A stretch of 64,000 bases of DNA. Source: an uncultured Paracoccaceae bacterium (GTDB taxonomy: Bacteria; Pseudomonadota; Alphaproteobacteria; Rhodobacterales; Rhodobacteraceae). The notes below the pieces were generated by a model. The model was given only the letters and a program-made list of their open reading frames with translations. It made no database searches and was not told the origin of the DNA. Location: positions 1 to 64,000 of the forward strand of contig CANLQO010000006.1 of assembly GCA_947493335.1 (NCBI GenBank), in the 5' to 3' direction. Positions 43,967-52,081 of this stretch are shown here, piece after piece; positions within the stretch are counted from its first letter, which is position 1; every line of letters starts with the position of its first letter. The position numbers and the translations under genes are program-made.

Positions 43967-44575
43967 ATGAAAGTCATCGTTGTAGGGGCCACGGGAACAC
44001 TTGGCAGCGCAATAACCTCAGACCTGAAGAACGACCACGAGGTCGTGGAAGTTGGCTATTCGGACGGTGATGTCCAGGTCGACATTACCGATATCGGGTC
44101 GATCAAGGCCATGTATCAGGAAATCGGCGCTTTTGATGCGTTGGTGTCGGCGACCGGGGCTGTGCATTTTGGTCCTCTGGAAGACATCACGCAGGAACAG
44201 TGGCAGCTTGGCCTCAACAACAAGCTGATGGGACAGATCAATCTGGTGATGGAAGGTGCCAAGCACATCAACGATGGGGGGTCCTTTACCCTGACTGCTG
44301 GGATCATCAGCAGAGATCCGATCCGCTATGGTGCGGCCGCAACCACCGTGTGCAGTGCGCTTGAGGGATTTGCAGCATCAGCAGCGTTGGAACTGCCACG
44401 TGGCATTCGTGTCAATGCGGTCAGTCCGACAATTTTGGAAGAATCCGTCGACCTCTTTGGTTCCGCCTTCGCGGGCTCTGAGCCCGTGCCCGCAAGCGTC
44501 GCCGCCAAGGCGTTCCGCAAAAGCGCAGAGGGCGCCCGGAGTGGTCAAACCTTCACGGTTCAAGGCCGCACTTAA
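43967..44575 (+). CDS. Atypical short-chain dehydrogenase
   Basis: A 202-residue Rossmann-fold protein of the SDR superfamily. The cofactor motif is VVGATGTLGSAI (about 5-16) and SATGAVHFGPLEDIT replaces the usual NNAG. The expected YxxxK is absent: RYGAAATTVCSALEGF has the tyrosine but no lysine four residues on. The ending with GQTFTVQGRT fits the family. It may act without the classical proton relay. GGAGAC precedes the ATG. The LysR gene 360 bases downstream on the other strand may control it. Confidence 0.82.
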   Translation: MKVIVVGATGTLGSAITSDLKNDHEVVEVGYSDGDVQVDITDIGSIKAMYQEIGAFDALVSATGAVHFGPLEDITQEQWQLGLNNKLMGQINLVMEGAKHINDGGSFTLTAGIISRDPIRYGAAATTVCSALEGFAASAALELPRGIRVNAVSPTILEESVDLFGSAFAGSEPVPASVAAKAFRKSAEGARSGQTFTVQGRT

Positions 44576-44589
44576 CCAGCGTTCCGTCA

Positions 44590-44618
44590 TTCGGGTCCTT
44601 CAGATCGGAGGACCCGAA
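44590..44618 (+). terminator. Hairpin after the SDR gene
   Basis: TTCGGGTCCT (44590-44599) pairs with AGGACCCGAA (44609-44618) around nine bases. No T run follows on this strand. It probably attenuates transcription toward the DUF2798 gene. Confidence 0.5.
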
Positions 44619-44684
44619 AATCCAAGCCGATAGAACGCTGAATAGATCGCGATTCCCCAGCCAAGTCCAAGGAGACCACACAAC

Positions 44685-44921
44685 ATGCACGTCATACCAA
44701 AACAATACACGCAATACGTTTTCTATTTCTTCATGGCACTTTTGATGTCGGGCCTGATGTCGTTGGTCGTCACGACGATTAACATCGGCATTGTCCCGAA
44801 CCTGATCTCGGCGTGGTTAAGCGCCTGGGTTGTCGGTTTCTTAGCCGCCTTGCCAGCAATCATGGTTGTGACGCCCGCCGTACGAACCCTTGTCGGTCTT
44901 TTGATTGTGGAATGCGAGTAA
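44685..44921 (+). CDS. DUF2798 membrane protein
   Basis: A 78-residue protein with two membrane helices (about 9-32 and 40-65) and the DUF2798 pattern: FYFFMALLMSGLMSLVVTTI, then SAWLSAWVVGFLAALPAIMV and VRTLV. Function unknown. AAGGAG precedes the ATG. It is convergent with the LysR gene, 17 bases apart, and probably cotranscribed with the SDR gene. Confidence 0.85.
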   Translation: MHVIPKQYTQYVFYFFMALLMSGLMSLVVTTINIGIVPNLISAWLSAWVVGFLAALPAIMVVTPAVRTLVGLLIVECE

Positions 44922-44938
44922 GACCAAGACAGCCAAAA

Positions 44939-45835
44939 TCACGTCGACCGAAACAACTCTTTTAGAAGTCCGCGAAGCCAAATATTACCCGGTTCCCGGT
45001 CAGAGCGCTTGTGCCAGAACAGGCTGAGCTTGGGGCCCGGAACCGGGATTGGAAGTGGGCGCGACGTAAGTGTGTCGGAGGCAACATGCGGCTTTACGGT
45101 GACGGACGGCAAGACACAGACAAGATTGCTTTCCTGCAATACTTTGGCGGCGCTTGCGAAATTATTTATCGTCATTGCCACACGGCGTTGCAGCCCATGT
45201 TCGGCAAGCACCATGTCGGTATAGCCGCGCACGTCTCCGGACAGAGAAACCAAAAGATGATCCGCCGCAACAAAGCGTTCAAGTGTCAGATCGCCATTGG
45301 CAAGTTCATGGGCGGGGTTCATCACGCAGACATATTCAAGATCGACCAATAACGCGCTTGTTTTCATTGGGGGCATCAGATCGTTTGCGCCAATGAGAAC
45401 ATCGACGGACGCGCGATTAAGGACAGCTTCGCCGTTTGCGATGGTGTAAGGTAGCGTTTGGACGGACACATTCGGCGCGTCTTGTTCAAGGCGACGACGC
45501 AGGTCTGCCCACGCCAGATCAACCATCAGGTCGGTCGCCGCAATCCGGAACGTCCGGTGAGAGGTGGATGGATCGAACCCCTTGGGATTAATGGCGTCGT
45601 CGATCTCTTCCAAAGGTGCCTTCACCTGTGCCCAGAGGTTCTGCGCAAAGAGTGTAGGTGTGATGTTGCGGCCATCCTTGATGAACAGATCATCCTTCCA
45701 GATCTCGCGCATCCGCCCAACCGCATTCGATACTGCCGGTTGCGTGATATTCAATCGGGCCGCCGCCCGCGTGATGGCCCCTTCGGTCATGATGGCATCG
45801 AAAATGACAAGAAGGTTTAGGTCCTGACTGCGCAA
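44939..45835 (-). CDS. LysR-family transcriptional regulator
   Basis: A LysR-type regulator of about 298 residues. The winged helix comes first (DLNLLVIFDAIMTEGAITRA, RLNITQPAVSNAVGRMREIW), then the effector domain (FRIAATDLMVDLAWADLRRR) of the NodD/SyrM-like kind. No ATG precedes the conserved part; TTG at 45835 (LRSQDLNLL) is the nearest start, and the frame stays open to another TTG at 46009, but that stretch is Arg-rich and unlike LysR. Likely target: the divergent region near 43876, or leuC. Confidence 0.85.
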   Translation of the reverse strand: MRSQDLNLLVIFDAIMTEGAITRAAARLNITQPAVSNAVGRMREIWKDDLFIKDGRNITPTLFAQNLWAQVKAPLEEIDDAINPKGFDPSTSHRTFRIAATDLMVDLAWADLRRRLEQDAPNVSVQTLPYTIANGEAVLNRASVDVLIGANDLMPPMKTSALLVDLEYVCVMNPAHELANGDLTLERFVAADHLLVSLSGDVRGYTDMVLAEHGLQRRVAMTINNFASAAKVLQESNLVCVLPSVTVKPHVASDTLTSRPLPIPVPGPKLSLFWHKRSDREPGNIWLRGLLKELFRST

Positions 45836-46336
45836 CTGAAAGCCCCGGTTTTGAGCGAAGGCTAGCAGAAATGCTGACTTGGACCACCGGCAAAACACCA
45901 ATGCGCTCGTATCCACTCGGTTCGACGGGGCCGCCCGCCGACGTCCAGGATTTCGTCGTGCCCCCGCATCCGGCCCTCGCGCCCTGATGACGGCCCCTCT
46001 TTCAGACAAGTAGTCAGGTGCATCGCCGCCCTCTGGGGCAATGCCGCCTGAGCGTCTGCCACAAATGATTTAAACTACCCCAATCAATCCGCCTCTCGCA
46101 TCTTTGCTCTTGGTACGCATCAAACCCGCCCCCAATGCGCCAAGTTTCTTGCGGAATCCCCGGCGGGGGTCTACATGACCCCTATGAAACAGGTTTTCGA
46201 CATGGATGATCGCGCCCGCCTGCCGTGGCGCTTTTACGGTGCAAGCTGCACCATTCTGGCACATCTATGACGCTTGCGGCCCCGGCCGCTGCCCCGTTCT
46301 GTCGCTTCTTCACACATAACCAACGGGAGAGGACCC
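45836..46336. other. Region before leuC, possible 31-codon upstream ORF
   Basis: No protein gene is clear here. An ORF at 46175-46270 (MTPMKQVFDMDDRARLPWRF, then YGASCTILAHL) has GGGGGT before its start, but has only three leucines, so it does not look like a leucine attenuator peptide. I saw no good terminator/antiterminator pair. Confidence 0.3.
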
Positions 46337-47743
46337 ATGTCCCCCAAAACGCTTTACGATAAAATCTGGGATGCCCATGTGGCGCATGAGGCAGAGGATG
46401 GCACCTGCCTGCTGTATATCGACCGCCATCTTGTGCACGAGGTGACGAGCCCGCAAGCCTTTGAAGGGCTGCGCATGGCTGGCCGTCAGGTCCGTCGCCC
46501 CGACCAGACCATCGCGGTCCCTGACCACAACGTGCCCACCACTGCGGGCCGTGAAGATCCTGCGAACATGACCGAAGACAGCGCGATTCAGGTCGCCGCA
46601 CTCGACAAGAACGCCAAGGATTTCGGCATCCACTACTACCCCGTCTCTGACGTCCGTCAGGGCATCGTGCATATTGTCGGCCCCGAACAGGGCTGGACGC
46701 TCCCCGGCATGACCGTCGTCTGCGGCGACAGCCACACCGCCACCCATGGCGCATTTGGCGCTTTGGCCCACGGGATCGGCACATCCGAAGTCGAACACGT
46801 GCTGGCCACCCAGACACTGATTCAGAAGAAATCCAAGAACATGAAGGTCGAGATCACCGGCAAGCTGCGCCCCGGTGTCACCGCCAAGGACATCACGCTT
46901 TCCGTGATCGGTGCGACCGGCACCGCAGGCGGCACCGGCTATGTGATCGAATATTGCGGCGAAGCCATCCGCGATCTGTCGATGGAAGGGCGCATGACCG
47001 TCTGCAACATGGCGATCGAAGGTGGCGCGCGTGCGGGTCTGATCGCCCCTGATGAAAAGACCTTTGAATACTGCACGGGCCGCCCGCATGCGCCAAAAGG
47101 CGCACAGTGGGAAGCCGCGCTTGCCTGGTGGAAAACCCTCTATTCCGATGACGATGCCCATTGGGATCAGGTCATCACGCTGAAGGGCGAAGACATCGCG
47201 CCGGTTGTCACTTGGGGCACCTCGCCCGAGGATGTGCTGCCAATCACCGCAAAAGTCCCCGCAAGTTCTGATTTTGAAGGTGGTAAGGTCGGTGCCGCAC
47301 AAAGGAGCCTTGAATATATGGACCTGACCCCCGGCACACCTTTGTCGGATATCGAAATCGACACCGTCTTTATCGGGTCCTGCACCAATGGCCGGATTGA
47401 AGACCTGCGTGCCGCCGCCGAAATCCTCAAAGGCAAAAAGAAAAAGGATGGGCTGCGGGCGATGGTCGTGCCCGGCTCAGGCCTTGTGCGCGCACAGGCC
47501 GAAGAAGAAGGGCTGGCCGATATTTTCAAAGAGGCGGGTTTTGAATGGCGTCTTGCGGGCTGTTCCATGTGTCTGGCCATGAACCCCGATCAGCTTGCCC
47601 CGGGTGAACGCTGTGCCGCGACCTCTAACCGCAATTTTGAGGGCCGTCAGGGCCGCGGCGGACGCACCCACCTGATGTCGCCTGCCATGGCGGCGGCAGC
47701 GGCCATCACGGGTAAGCTCACCGATGTGCGGGAGATGATGTAA
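46337..47743 (+). CDS. leuC: 3-isopropylmalate dehydratase large subunit
   Basis: LeuC, 468 residues, which with LeuD isomerises 2- to 3-isopropylmalate in leucine synthesis using a 4Fe-4S cluster. The cluster cysteines are in [20 protein letters not shown] and [15 protein letters not shown]. The family signature [20 protein letters not shown] is present. GGGAGAGG precedes the ATG at 46337. Three tandem Tat-type genes and a small ORF separate it from leuD. Confidence 0.97.
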   Translation: MSPKTLYDKIWDAHVAHEAEDGTCLLYIDRHLVHEVTSPQAFEGLRMAGRQVRRPDQTIAVPDHNVPTTAGREDPANMTEDSAIQVAALDKNAKDFGIHYYPVSDVRQGIVHIVGPEQGWTLPGMTVVCGDSHTATHGAFGALAHGIGTSEVEHVLATQTLIQKKSKNMKVEITGKLRPGVTAKDITLSVIGATGTAGGTGYVIEYCGEAIRDLSMEGRMTVCNMAIEGGARAGLIAPDEKTFEYCTGRPHAPKGAQWEAALAWWKTLYSDDDAHWDQVITLKGEDIAPVVTWGTSPEDVLPITAKVPASSDFEGGKVGAAQRSLEYMDLTPGTPLSDIEIDTVFIGSCTNGRIEDLRAAAEILKGKKKKDGLRAMVVPGSGLVRAQAEEEGLADIFKEAGFEWRLAGCSMCLAMNPDQLAPGERCAATSNRNFEGRQGRGGRTHLMSPAMAAAAAITGKLTDVREMM

Positions 47744-47746
47744 GGC

Positions 47747-48232
47747 ATGACCCTAAAGCGACGCGGATTTCTGGCTATGCTGGGGGCGGCAATGTCTGCC
47801 CCTCTGATGCCCGTGGCTGGGGCTGCGGCCCCGTCACGCACCGCGTTCGCAGTGGCTGTCGCTCATGCCCAGCGGTTCCCGGTGATCAGTGTCGCGGGGC
47901 TGGCTAAGCATGGCAAGATCAGCCCGTCCGAGGCGGATGCCATGATCAAACGCCTCGCGCTCGAAGGAAAGGTCAAGCTTGTTGGCCCGTCACGCTCAGG
48001 CGGGGTGCGCGCCGCGAGCCGCATATTGACCAACGATCCTTGGGGCATTGCCCGCACCACAAGTGACCGGCAGGCAGCCGCACGGATTGAAAAGGCCAAA
48101 ACGCAGGATCGCACTGCGTCGACAAAGGCGCATGCCAAACCCCGGGCAGGCGATGTTGCCCCGTGGCTCGCACATCTGCACGATCTTTGCCGCGCACGCG
48201 GCATGACCCTCAGCCCACGGTGTTTCGCATGA
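47747..48232 (+). CDS. Tat-signal, HTH-like protein, tandem paralogue 1
   Basis: A 161-residue protein I cannot name. It begins with a twin-arginine-type signal (LKRRGFLAMLGAAMSAPLMP), so the rest is probably exported folded. Residues about 35-95 look like a winged helix: ISVAGLAKHGKISPSEADAM, IKRLALEGKVKLVG, then a strand-like RSGGVRAASRIL. A basic linker follows, then AHLHDLCRARGMTLSPRC with two cysteines eleven apart. It starts three bases after the leuC stop and overlaps paralogue 2 by 4 bases, so it is in the leu operon. Confidence 0.75.
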   Translation: MTLKRRGFLAMLGAAMSAPLMPVAGAAAPSRTAFAVAVAHAQRFPVISVAGLAKHGKISPSEADAMIKRLALEGKVKLVGPSRSGGVRAASRILTNDPWGIARTTSDRQAAARIEKAKTQDRTASTKAHAKPRAGDVAPWLAHLHDLCRARGMTLSPRCFA

Positions 48233-48705
48233 AGCGGCGCGGGTTTCTTGGGTTGCTCGGTGGGGCCATTGCGGCACCGCTTTTGCCGTCTGTTGGCGGC
48301 GCTGCGACCGTCACAAGCTACAACCGCTACACCTATGGGCTGGCGGTATTCCACGCCCGCACACGCGCCCATATCAGCGCGCGGGGGCTGTCGCATTGTC
48401 TTAAGGTTTCTGTGCCGCAGGCAGAGGCGATGATTGCCGAAATGTCCTCTAGCGGAATGGTCCGGCCCATCTTTGGCGCGCCCGGCGGGCATGTGCGCGC
48501 AGTCAGCAACATACTCAAACCTGACATGTGGGGGCTGGAACGCTCTGCCCGTCAGGCCCGCGCCCGGACACGGCGCGCCCGGTTCGAGGCGCGGCAGGGC
48601 AGCATGAAGACCGATGCGATGATGGCCCATCTGCACCAGATGTGCCGCGACTATGGCCTGACCCTTAGCCCGCGTTGCAACGTCATGACAGGAGGTGCCG
48701 CATGA
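48229..48705 (+). CDS. Tat-signal, HTH-like protein, tandem paralogue 2
   Basis: A 158-residue paralogue of the genes on both sides: signal MKRRGFLGLLGGAIAAPLLP, then AVFHARTRAHISARGLSHCL, PQAEAMIAEMSSSGMVRPIF and RAVSNIL in the same order. The C terminus MMAHLHQMCRDYGLTLSPRC keeps both cysteines. An export signal on a domain that resembles a DNA-binding fold is odd; it may serve protein contact. Start at 48229 (ATGA overlap with paralogue 1) gives the RR signal; the open frame from 48163 does not. Confidence 0.75.
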   Translation: MKRRGFLGLLGGAIAAPLLPSVGGAATVTSYNRYTYGLAVFHARTRAHISARGLSHCLKVSVPQAEAMIAEMSSSGMVRPIFGAPGGHVRAVSNILKPDMWGLERSARQARARTRRARFEARQGSMKTDAMMAHLHQMCRDYGLTLSPRCNVMTGGAA

Positions 48706-49160
48706 AGCGCCGCAGTTTTTTGGGGATGCTGGGTGCCGCAGTTGCGACGCCCTTCCTTCCGCAAGGTGCTGCCGCCCGTGCCGCAAAGGCCGCGCCCTAT
48801 TCGGCCGCCACTGTGCATGCAGCGATCATGCACGCGCAAACCCGCGCGGTCTTTAGCGTCTGGGGTCTTGCGCGTGCATTGAACGTCCCGGTCGAAGCGG
48901 CAGAAGCCCTGATGCAGGATTTGGCAAAGCGCGGTGTTCTGGGGCCATTGCAGGGCACCACCTTTGGTGGCCGCTGGGCCAGCAGCAAGATCATGACGCA
49001 CGATGCCATTGTCGCGCGGATGGCGCAGCGTCGCCGCACTGCCACGCTGCATAAAAAGGCGCAGCCGGACGCCGCCGAAGCCACGGATCTTACGGCCATG
49101 ATGGCGCATTTGCGGACGATGGCCGTTAACTATTTCGCGGCCAAAGGGGGCGCGACGTGA
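48702..49160 (+). CDS. Tat-signal, HTH-like protein, tandem paralogue 3
   Basis: A 152-residue third copy: MKRRSFLGMLGAAVATPFLP, then AAIMHAQTRAVFSVWGLARA, LNVPVEAAEALMQDLAKRGV and RWASSKI. The C-terminal AHLRTMAVNYFAAKG has lost both cysteines found in copies 1 and 2. Overlaps copy 2 by 4 bases (ATGA); AGGAGG at 48691-48696 also serves the start. Its TGA shares a base with the start of the 45-codon ORF that leads to leuD. Confidence 0.75.
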   Translation: MKRRSFLGMLGAAVATPFLPQGAAARAAKAAPYSAATVHAAIMHAQTRAVFSVWGLARALNVPVEAAEALMQDLAKRGVLGPLQGTTFGGRWASSKIMTHDAIVARMAQRRRTATLHKKAQPDAAEATDLTAMMAHLRTMAVNYFAAKGGAT

Positions 49161-49297
49161 TGTTGAAAGGGGCGGAAGCGGGATTTCGTGCTGATACTTT
49201 GTGCACTGGTTGTGCATGGGGTGTGTACGGAATGCGGCCTCTGCCGTTTGGAATGAAGCGGGCTACATCTTGTATGCCGAAATTAGGAGTTCATTAG
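49160..49297 (+). CDS. 45-codon ORF coupled to leuD
   Basis: This ORF starts inside the stop of paralogue 3 (TGATG) and its TAG ends one base before the leuD ATG, so translation could pass through all three. It reads [18 protein letters not shown], then [16 protein letters not shown], ending in SCMPKLGVH, with three cysteines. Bases 49199-49231 inside it form an 11-bp phased repeat. It may be a coupling leader for leuD, a small protein, or a chance frame over a regulatory array. Confidence 0.4.
   Translation: MLKGAEAGFRADTLCTGCAWGVYGMRPLPFGMKRATSCMPKLGVH
49199..49231. repeat. Three 11-bp phased repeats before leuD
   Basis: Units TTGTGCACTGG (49199-49209), TTGTGCATGGG (49210-49220) and GTGTGTACGGA (49221-49231). 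Bases 49211-49225 match 19278-19292 exactly over 15 bases. One-turn spacing suggests a protein array or a conserved RNA element 68 bases ahead of leuD. Confidence 0.5.
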
Positions 49298-49298
49298 G

Positions 49299-49904
49299 AT
49301 GGACAAGTTCACCACGCTCAGCGGCATCGCCGCGCCTCTGCCATTGGTCAATATTGATACCGATATGATCATTCCCAAGCAGTTCCTGAAGACGATCAAG
49401 CGGTCTGGTCTGGGCGTGAACCTCTTTGACGAGATGCGGTATGACGATGATCGGGCCGAGATTGCCGATTTTGTCCTGAACCAGCCACAGTATCGCGAGG
49501 CGCAGATATTGGTGGCCGGTGACAACTTTGGCTGCGGCTCCAGCCGTGAACATGCCCCTTGGGCGATCAAGGATTTTGGCATCACCTGTGTGATCGCGCC
49601 CAGCTTTGCCGATATCTTTTACAACAACTGCTTCAAGAACGGCATTCTTCCGATTGCCCTGCCACAAGAGCAGGTTGATGTACTTATGAAAGACGCAGAA
49701 AAGGGCTCTAACGCCCGGATCGAAGTGGATCTCGCGGCGCAGACGATCACCAGCTCTGATGGTGATGTGTTCAGCTTTGAGGTCGACAGCTTCAAGAAGC
49801 ATTGCCTGATGAATGGCCTTGATGATATCGGCCTGACGATGGAAAAGGCGGCAAGTATCGACACGTTCGAGGCGTCCGCTGCCCAGGCCCGCCCCTGGGT
49901 CTGA
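49299..49904 (+). CDS. leuD: 3-isopropylmalate dehydratase small subunit
   Basis: LeuD, 201 residues, the swivel-domain partner of LeuC. Diagnostic parts: [40 protein letters not shown] (substrate-binding serines) and [25 protein letters not shown] at 49285-49289 serves the ATG. It lies 1.6 kb from leuC because of the inserted genes. Confidence 0.97.
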   Translation: MDKFTTLSGIAAPLPLVNIDTDMIIPKQFLKTIKRSGLGVNLFDEMRYDDDRAEIADFVLNQPQYREAQILVAGDNFGCGSSREHAPWAIKDFGITCVIAPSFADIFYNNCFKNGILPIALPQEQVDVLMKDAEKGSNARIEVDLAAQTITSSDGDVFSFEVDSFKKHCLMNGLDDIGLTMEKAASIDTFEASAAQARPWV

Positions 49905-49913
49905 CCAAAAGAC

Positions 49914-49948
49914 CGTGCTTTGCGGCGCTAGCTTCGTCGCAAAGCACG
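49914..49948 (+). terminator. Hairpin after leuD
   Basis: CGTGCTTTGCGGCG (49914-49927) pairs with CGTCGCAAAGCACG (49935-49948, one wobble) around seven bases. It is the longest stem after leuD but has no T run. The rest of 49905-50234 shows no gene; GTTAAC at 50094-50099 is the only other feature noted. Confidence 0.55.
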
Positions 49949-50234
49949 AAACAATTGCGTGCCGCGCCTTGTGTGCGCCCTGCCTGAAACCCCAACATTT
50001 TGATCGCCAAACAAGACCGTCACAAGTCGGTCTTAAAATGGTTGCCATTCCGCACCACCCCCACCCCAAAACAGCCCCAGTCATTTCGTCATTGTTAACC
50101 GATACTTGCAGGGCATTCTGAATGTGGGCAGAAATATGACAAGAATGAGGCACCCTGCGTCACAAACGCAGGATCAGAACGGAACAAGGGCGCGGCATCG
50201 TATCGCATCCGGCCGGAATGAGGGTAAGGACGCA

Positions 50235-51074
50235 GTGTTTTCCAGACTGCCAGGCGCGGTTTCGCGCGCGATGCTTGTGGTGTTGCTGGTTGCAATGCCA
50301 TCACTGATTTTGCCGGTTGGCGGAACAGATGGGCCGCAGATCGTCGCCCTTGTTGCGATCTTCGCGGCGCTTTTCACGCTTGTGGAGTATAGCGCTGCAT
50401 CCCCCAGCATCATCGAATTCCGCGATGCACCCCCTTTTAACCGCCTGAGGTTTTCAGCCCTTTTTGTCACCGTACTGGTCCTGTCGTTGATCCTGCGCGG
50501 GGGCGAGGACGTGGGCAGCTTCAGCAAGGTGGTGCATGTTCTGGGTGAGCGTATCGGCGCATCAACCGATTTCCCCTATTCTCCTGTTCGCCTGACCGTC
50601 CTGATGATGCCGCAAGGCACCAGCATTGAGACCCTGAACAACATCCGCATTGCCGCTGGCATCAGCTATCTGATCTCGCTTATCTCGATCACGATCTTCA
50701 TTGTGATGCTGCGGATGAAGCGTTGGCCGAAACGCAATGGCACCTTTAACGTATGGGTGAATTTGCCGACATTCGACCCCACCGTTGGTGGTGATGTGGT
50801 GGCGCGATTGAACCGCGACAGCCAGGTTAACCTAATCTTAGGATTTCTGCTGCCATTCATTATTCCGGCGGCGATCAAGCTGATCACGCTCTTCGTCACG
50901 CCGGTGACGCTGAATGACCCGCAGACCCTGATCTGGACAATCACCGCATGGGCATTCCTGCCTGCTTCCCTTTTGATGCGTGGCGTGGCGTTAAGCCGCG
51001 TGGCCCAGATGATCTACAAGCAGCGCAAGAAGGCCTACGCCAAGGCAGTGGCCGAAGGTATGCTGCCTGTCTGA
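50235..51074 (+). CDS. Conserved membrane protein, function unknown
   Basis: A 279-residue inner-membrane protein with about six helices (early MLVVLLVAMPSLILPVGGTD, VALVAIFAALFTLVEY; later SYLISLISITIFIVMLRM, FLLPFIIPAAIKLITLFV and WAFLPASLLMRGVALSR). No family is recognised. Start uncertain: GTG at 50235 after GAGGGTAAGGA is favoured because the 43 codons upstream to 50106 look non-coding. It overlaps the frame of the next gene. Confidence 0.7.
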   Translation: MFSRLPGAVSRAMLVVLLVAMPSLILPVGGTDGPQIVALVAIFAALFTLVEYSAASPSIIEFRDAPPFNRLRFSALFVTVLVLSLILRGGEDVGSFSKVVHVLGERIGASTDFPYSPVRLTVLMMPQGTSIETLNNIRIAAGISYLISLISITIFIVMLRMKRWPKRNGTFNVWVNLPTFDPTVGGDVVARLNRDSQVNLILGFLLPFIIPAAIKLITLFVTPVTLNDPQTLIWTITAWAFLPASLLMRGVALSRVAQMIYKQRKKAYAKAVAEGMLPV

Positions 51075-52081
51075 TTGCGGCGCTTGCCAGTCCTGCGGCT
51101 GCTGAATCGATCCGAATAGCAACTTATGCGGCCCCGCTGTCTCGTGACGGACCGGGGCTGCTGTTGCGTGATTTGGGACGCGAGGATGCCCAGATTGACG
51201 CGGTTTTGGCGGTAGTTGCAACGGTGGCGCCAGATGTGCTTCTGCTGACTGATTTTGACCACGATCTGGATGGTCTGGCACTGGCAGCCTTTGCCAAAAG
51301 GGCTGGTTTCAATCACTGGTTTGCAGCTCCTCCCAATACCGGAATGATGACGGATCTGGACCTTGATCAGAACGGCAAGTTCGGAGAACCGCGTGATGCG
51401 CAGGGCTATGGCCGGTTTCGCGGCGATGGCGGCATGGCGCTGCTGTCGCGCTGGCCAGTGGCGGAGGTGACGGATTATTCCGCGATGCTGTGGCAGGACC
51501 TTCCCGGGGCCACGCTGCCCGCCGATTGGCCAGAAGAAGTGAATGCAGCGCAGCGCCTGTCACACGGCGGCCACTGGGTTGTACCGATTGAAGCGCCGGG
51601 TGGAGTGGTCAACCTTATGGCCTTCGCCGCCTCCCCACCTGTTTTTGATGGACCGGAGGACCGCAACGGGTTGCGTAATCGGGATGAACTGCGGCTGTGG
51701 ACGTGGGTGCTGGATCAAAAGGAGCCGTCTGATTTCGTCGTATTGGGGAATGCCAACCTCGACCCGGCCGATGGTGAGGGGCGGCGTGACGCAATGGTGG
51801 CATTTCTAAATGATCCGCGATTGCAGGATCCAAAGCCCAAGGGCCTTGGTGGGACCTTGGCCCCCGATCCGGGGCACGACGGCGACCCGGCACTGGATAC
51901 CGCCGACTGGCGCAATGGGGTGCCGGGGAACCTGCGGGTCAGCTATGTATTGCCTGCTGCGTCGTGGGGGGTGACCGACGCAGGCGTCTTTTGGCCCGCG
52001 CCAGTGACGGACAGCATCTTAGGCGACGATGGGCTTTTGGCCGGACCGCACCACTTGGTTTGGGTTGACGTTTCCCGGTAG
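50948..52081 (+). CDS. Endonuclease/exonuclease/phosphatase-fold protein
   Basis: A protein of the EEP superfamily, probably exported. The conserved part runs from SIRIATYAAPLSRDGPGLLL through APDVLLLTDFDHDLDGLALA, RFRGDGGMALLSRWPVAEV, VVLGNANLDPADGEGRRDAM and ends GPHHLVWVDV. The usual GD(F/L)N is GNANLDP, so nuclease activity is doubtful. The only ATG, at 50948, lies 127 bases inside the previous gene; ALASPAAAES looks like a signal-peptide end, so a start near CTG at 51071 is likely. It overlaps the convergent epimerase gene by 63 bases. Confidence 0.72.
   Translation: MGIPACFPFDAWRGVKPRGPDDLQAAQEGLRQGSGRRYAACLIAALASPAAAESIRIATYAAPLSRDGPGLLLRDLGREDAQIDAVLAVVATVAPDVLLLTDFDHDLDGLALAAFAKRAGFNHWFAAPPNTGMMTDLDLDQNGKFGEPRDAQGYGRFRGDGGMALLSRWPVAEVTDYSAMLWQDLPGATLPADWPEEVNAAQRLSHGGHWVVPIEAPGGVVNLMAFAASPPVFDGPEDRNGLRNRDELRLWTWVLDQKEPSDFVVLGNANLDPADGEGRRDAMVAFLNDPRLQDPKPKGLGGTLAPDPGHDGDPALDTADWRNGVPGNLRVSYVLPAASWGVTDAGVFWPAPVTDSILGDDGLLAGPHHLVWVDVSR

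Noticed and set aside
46175..46270. Leucine attenuator peptide before leuC
   Set aside because: The 31-codon frame has only three scattered leucines and no terminator/antiterminator pair follows.
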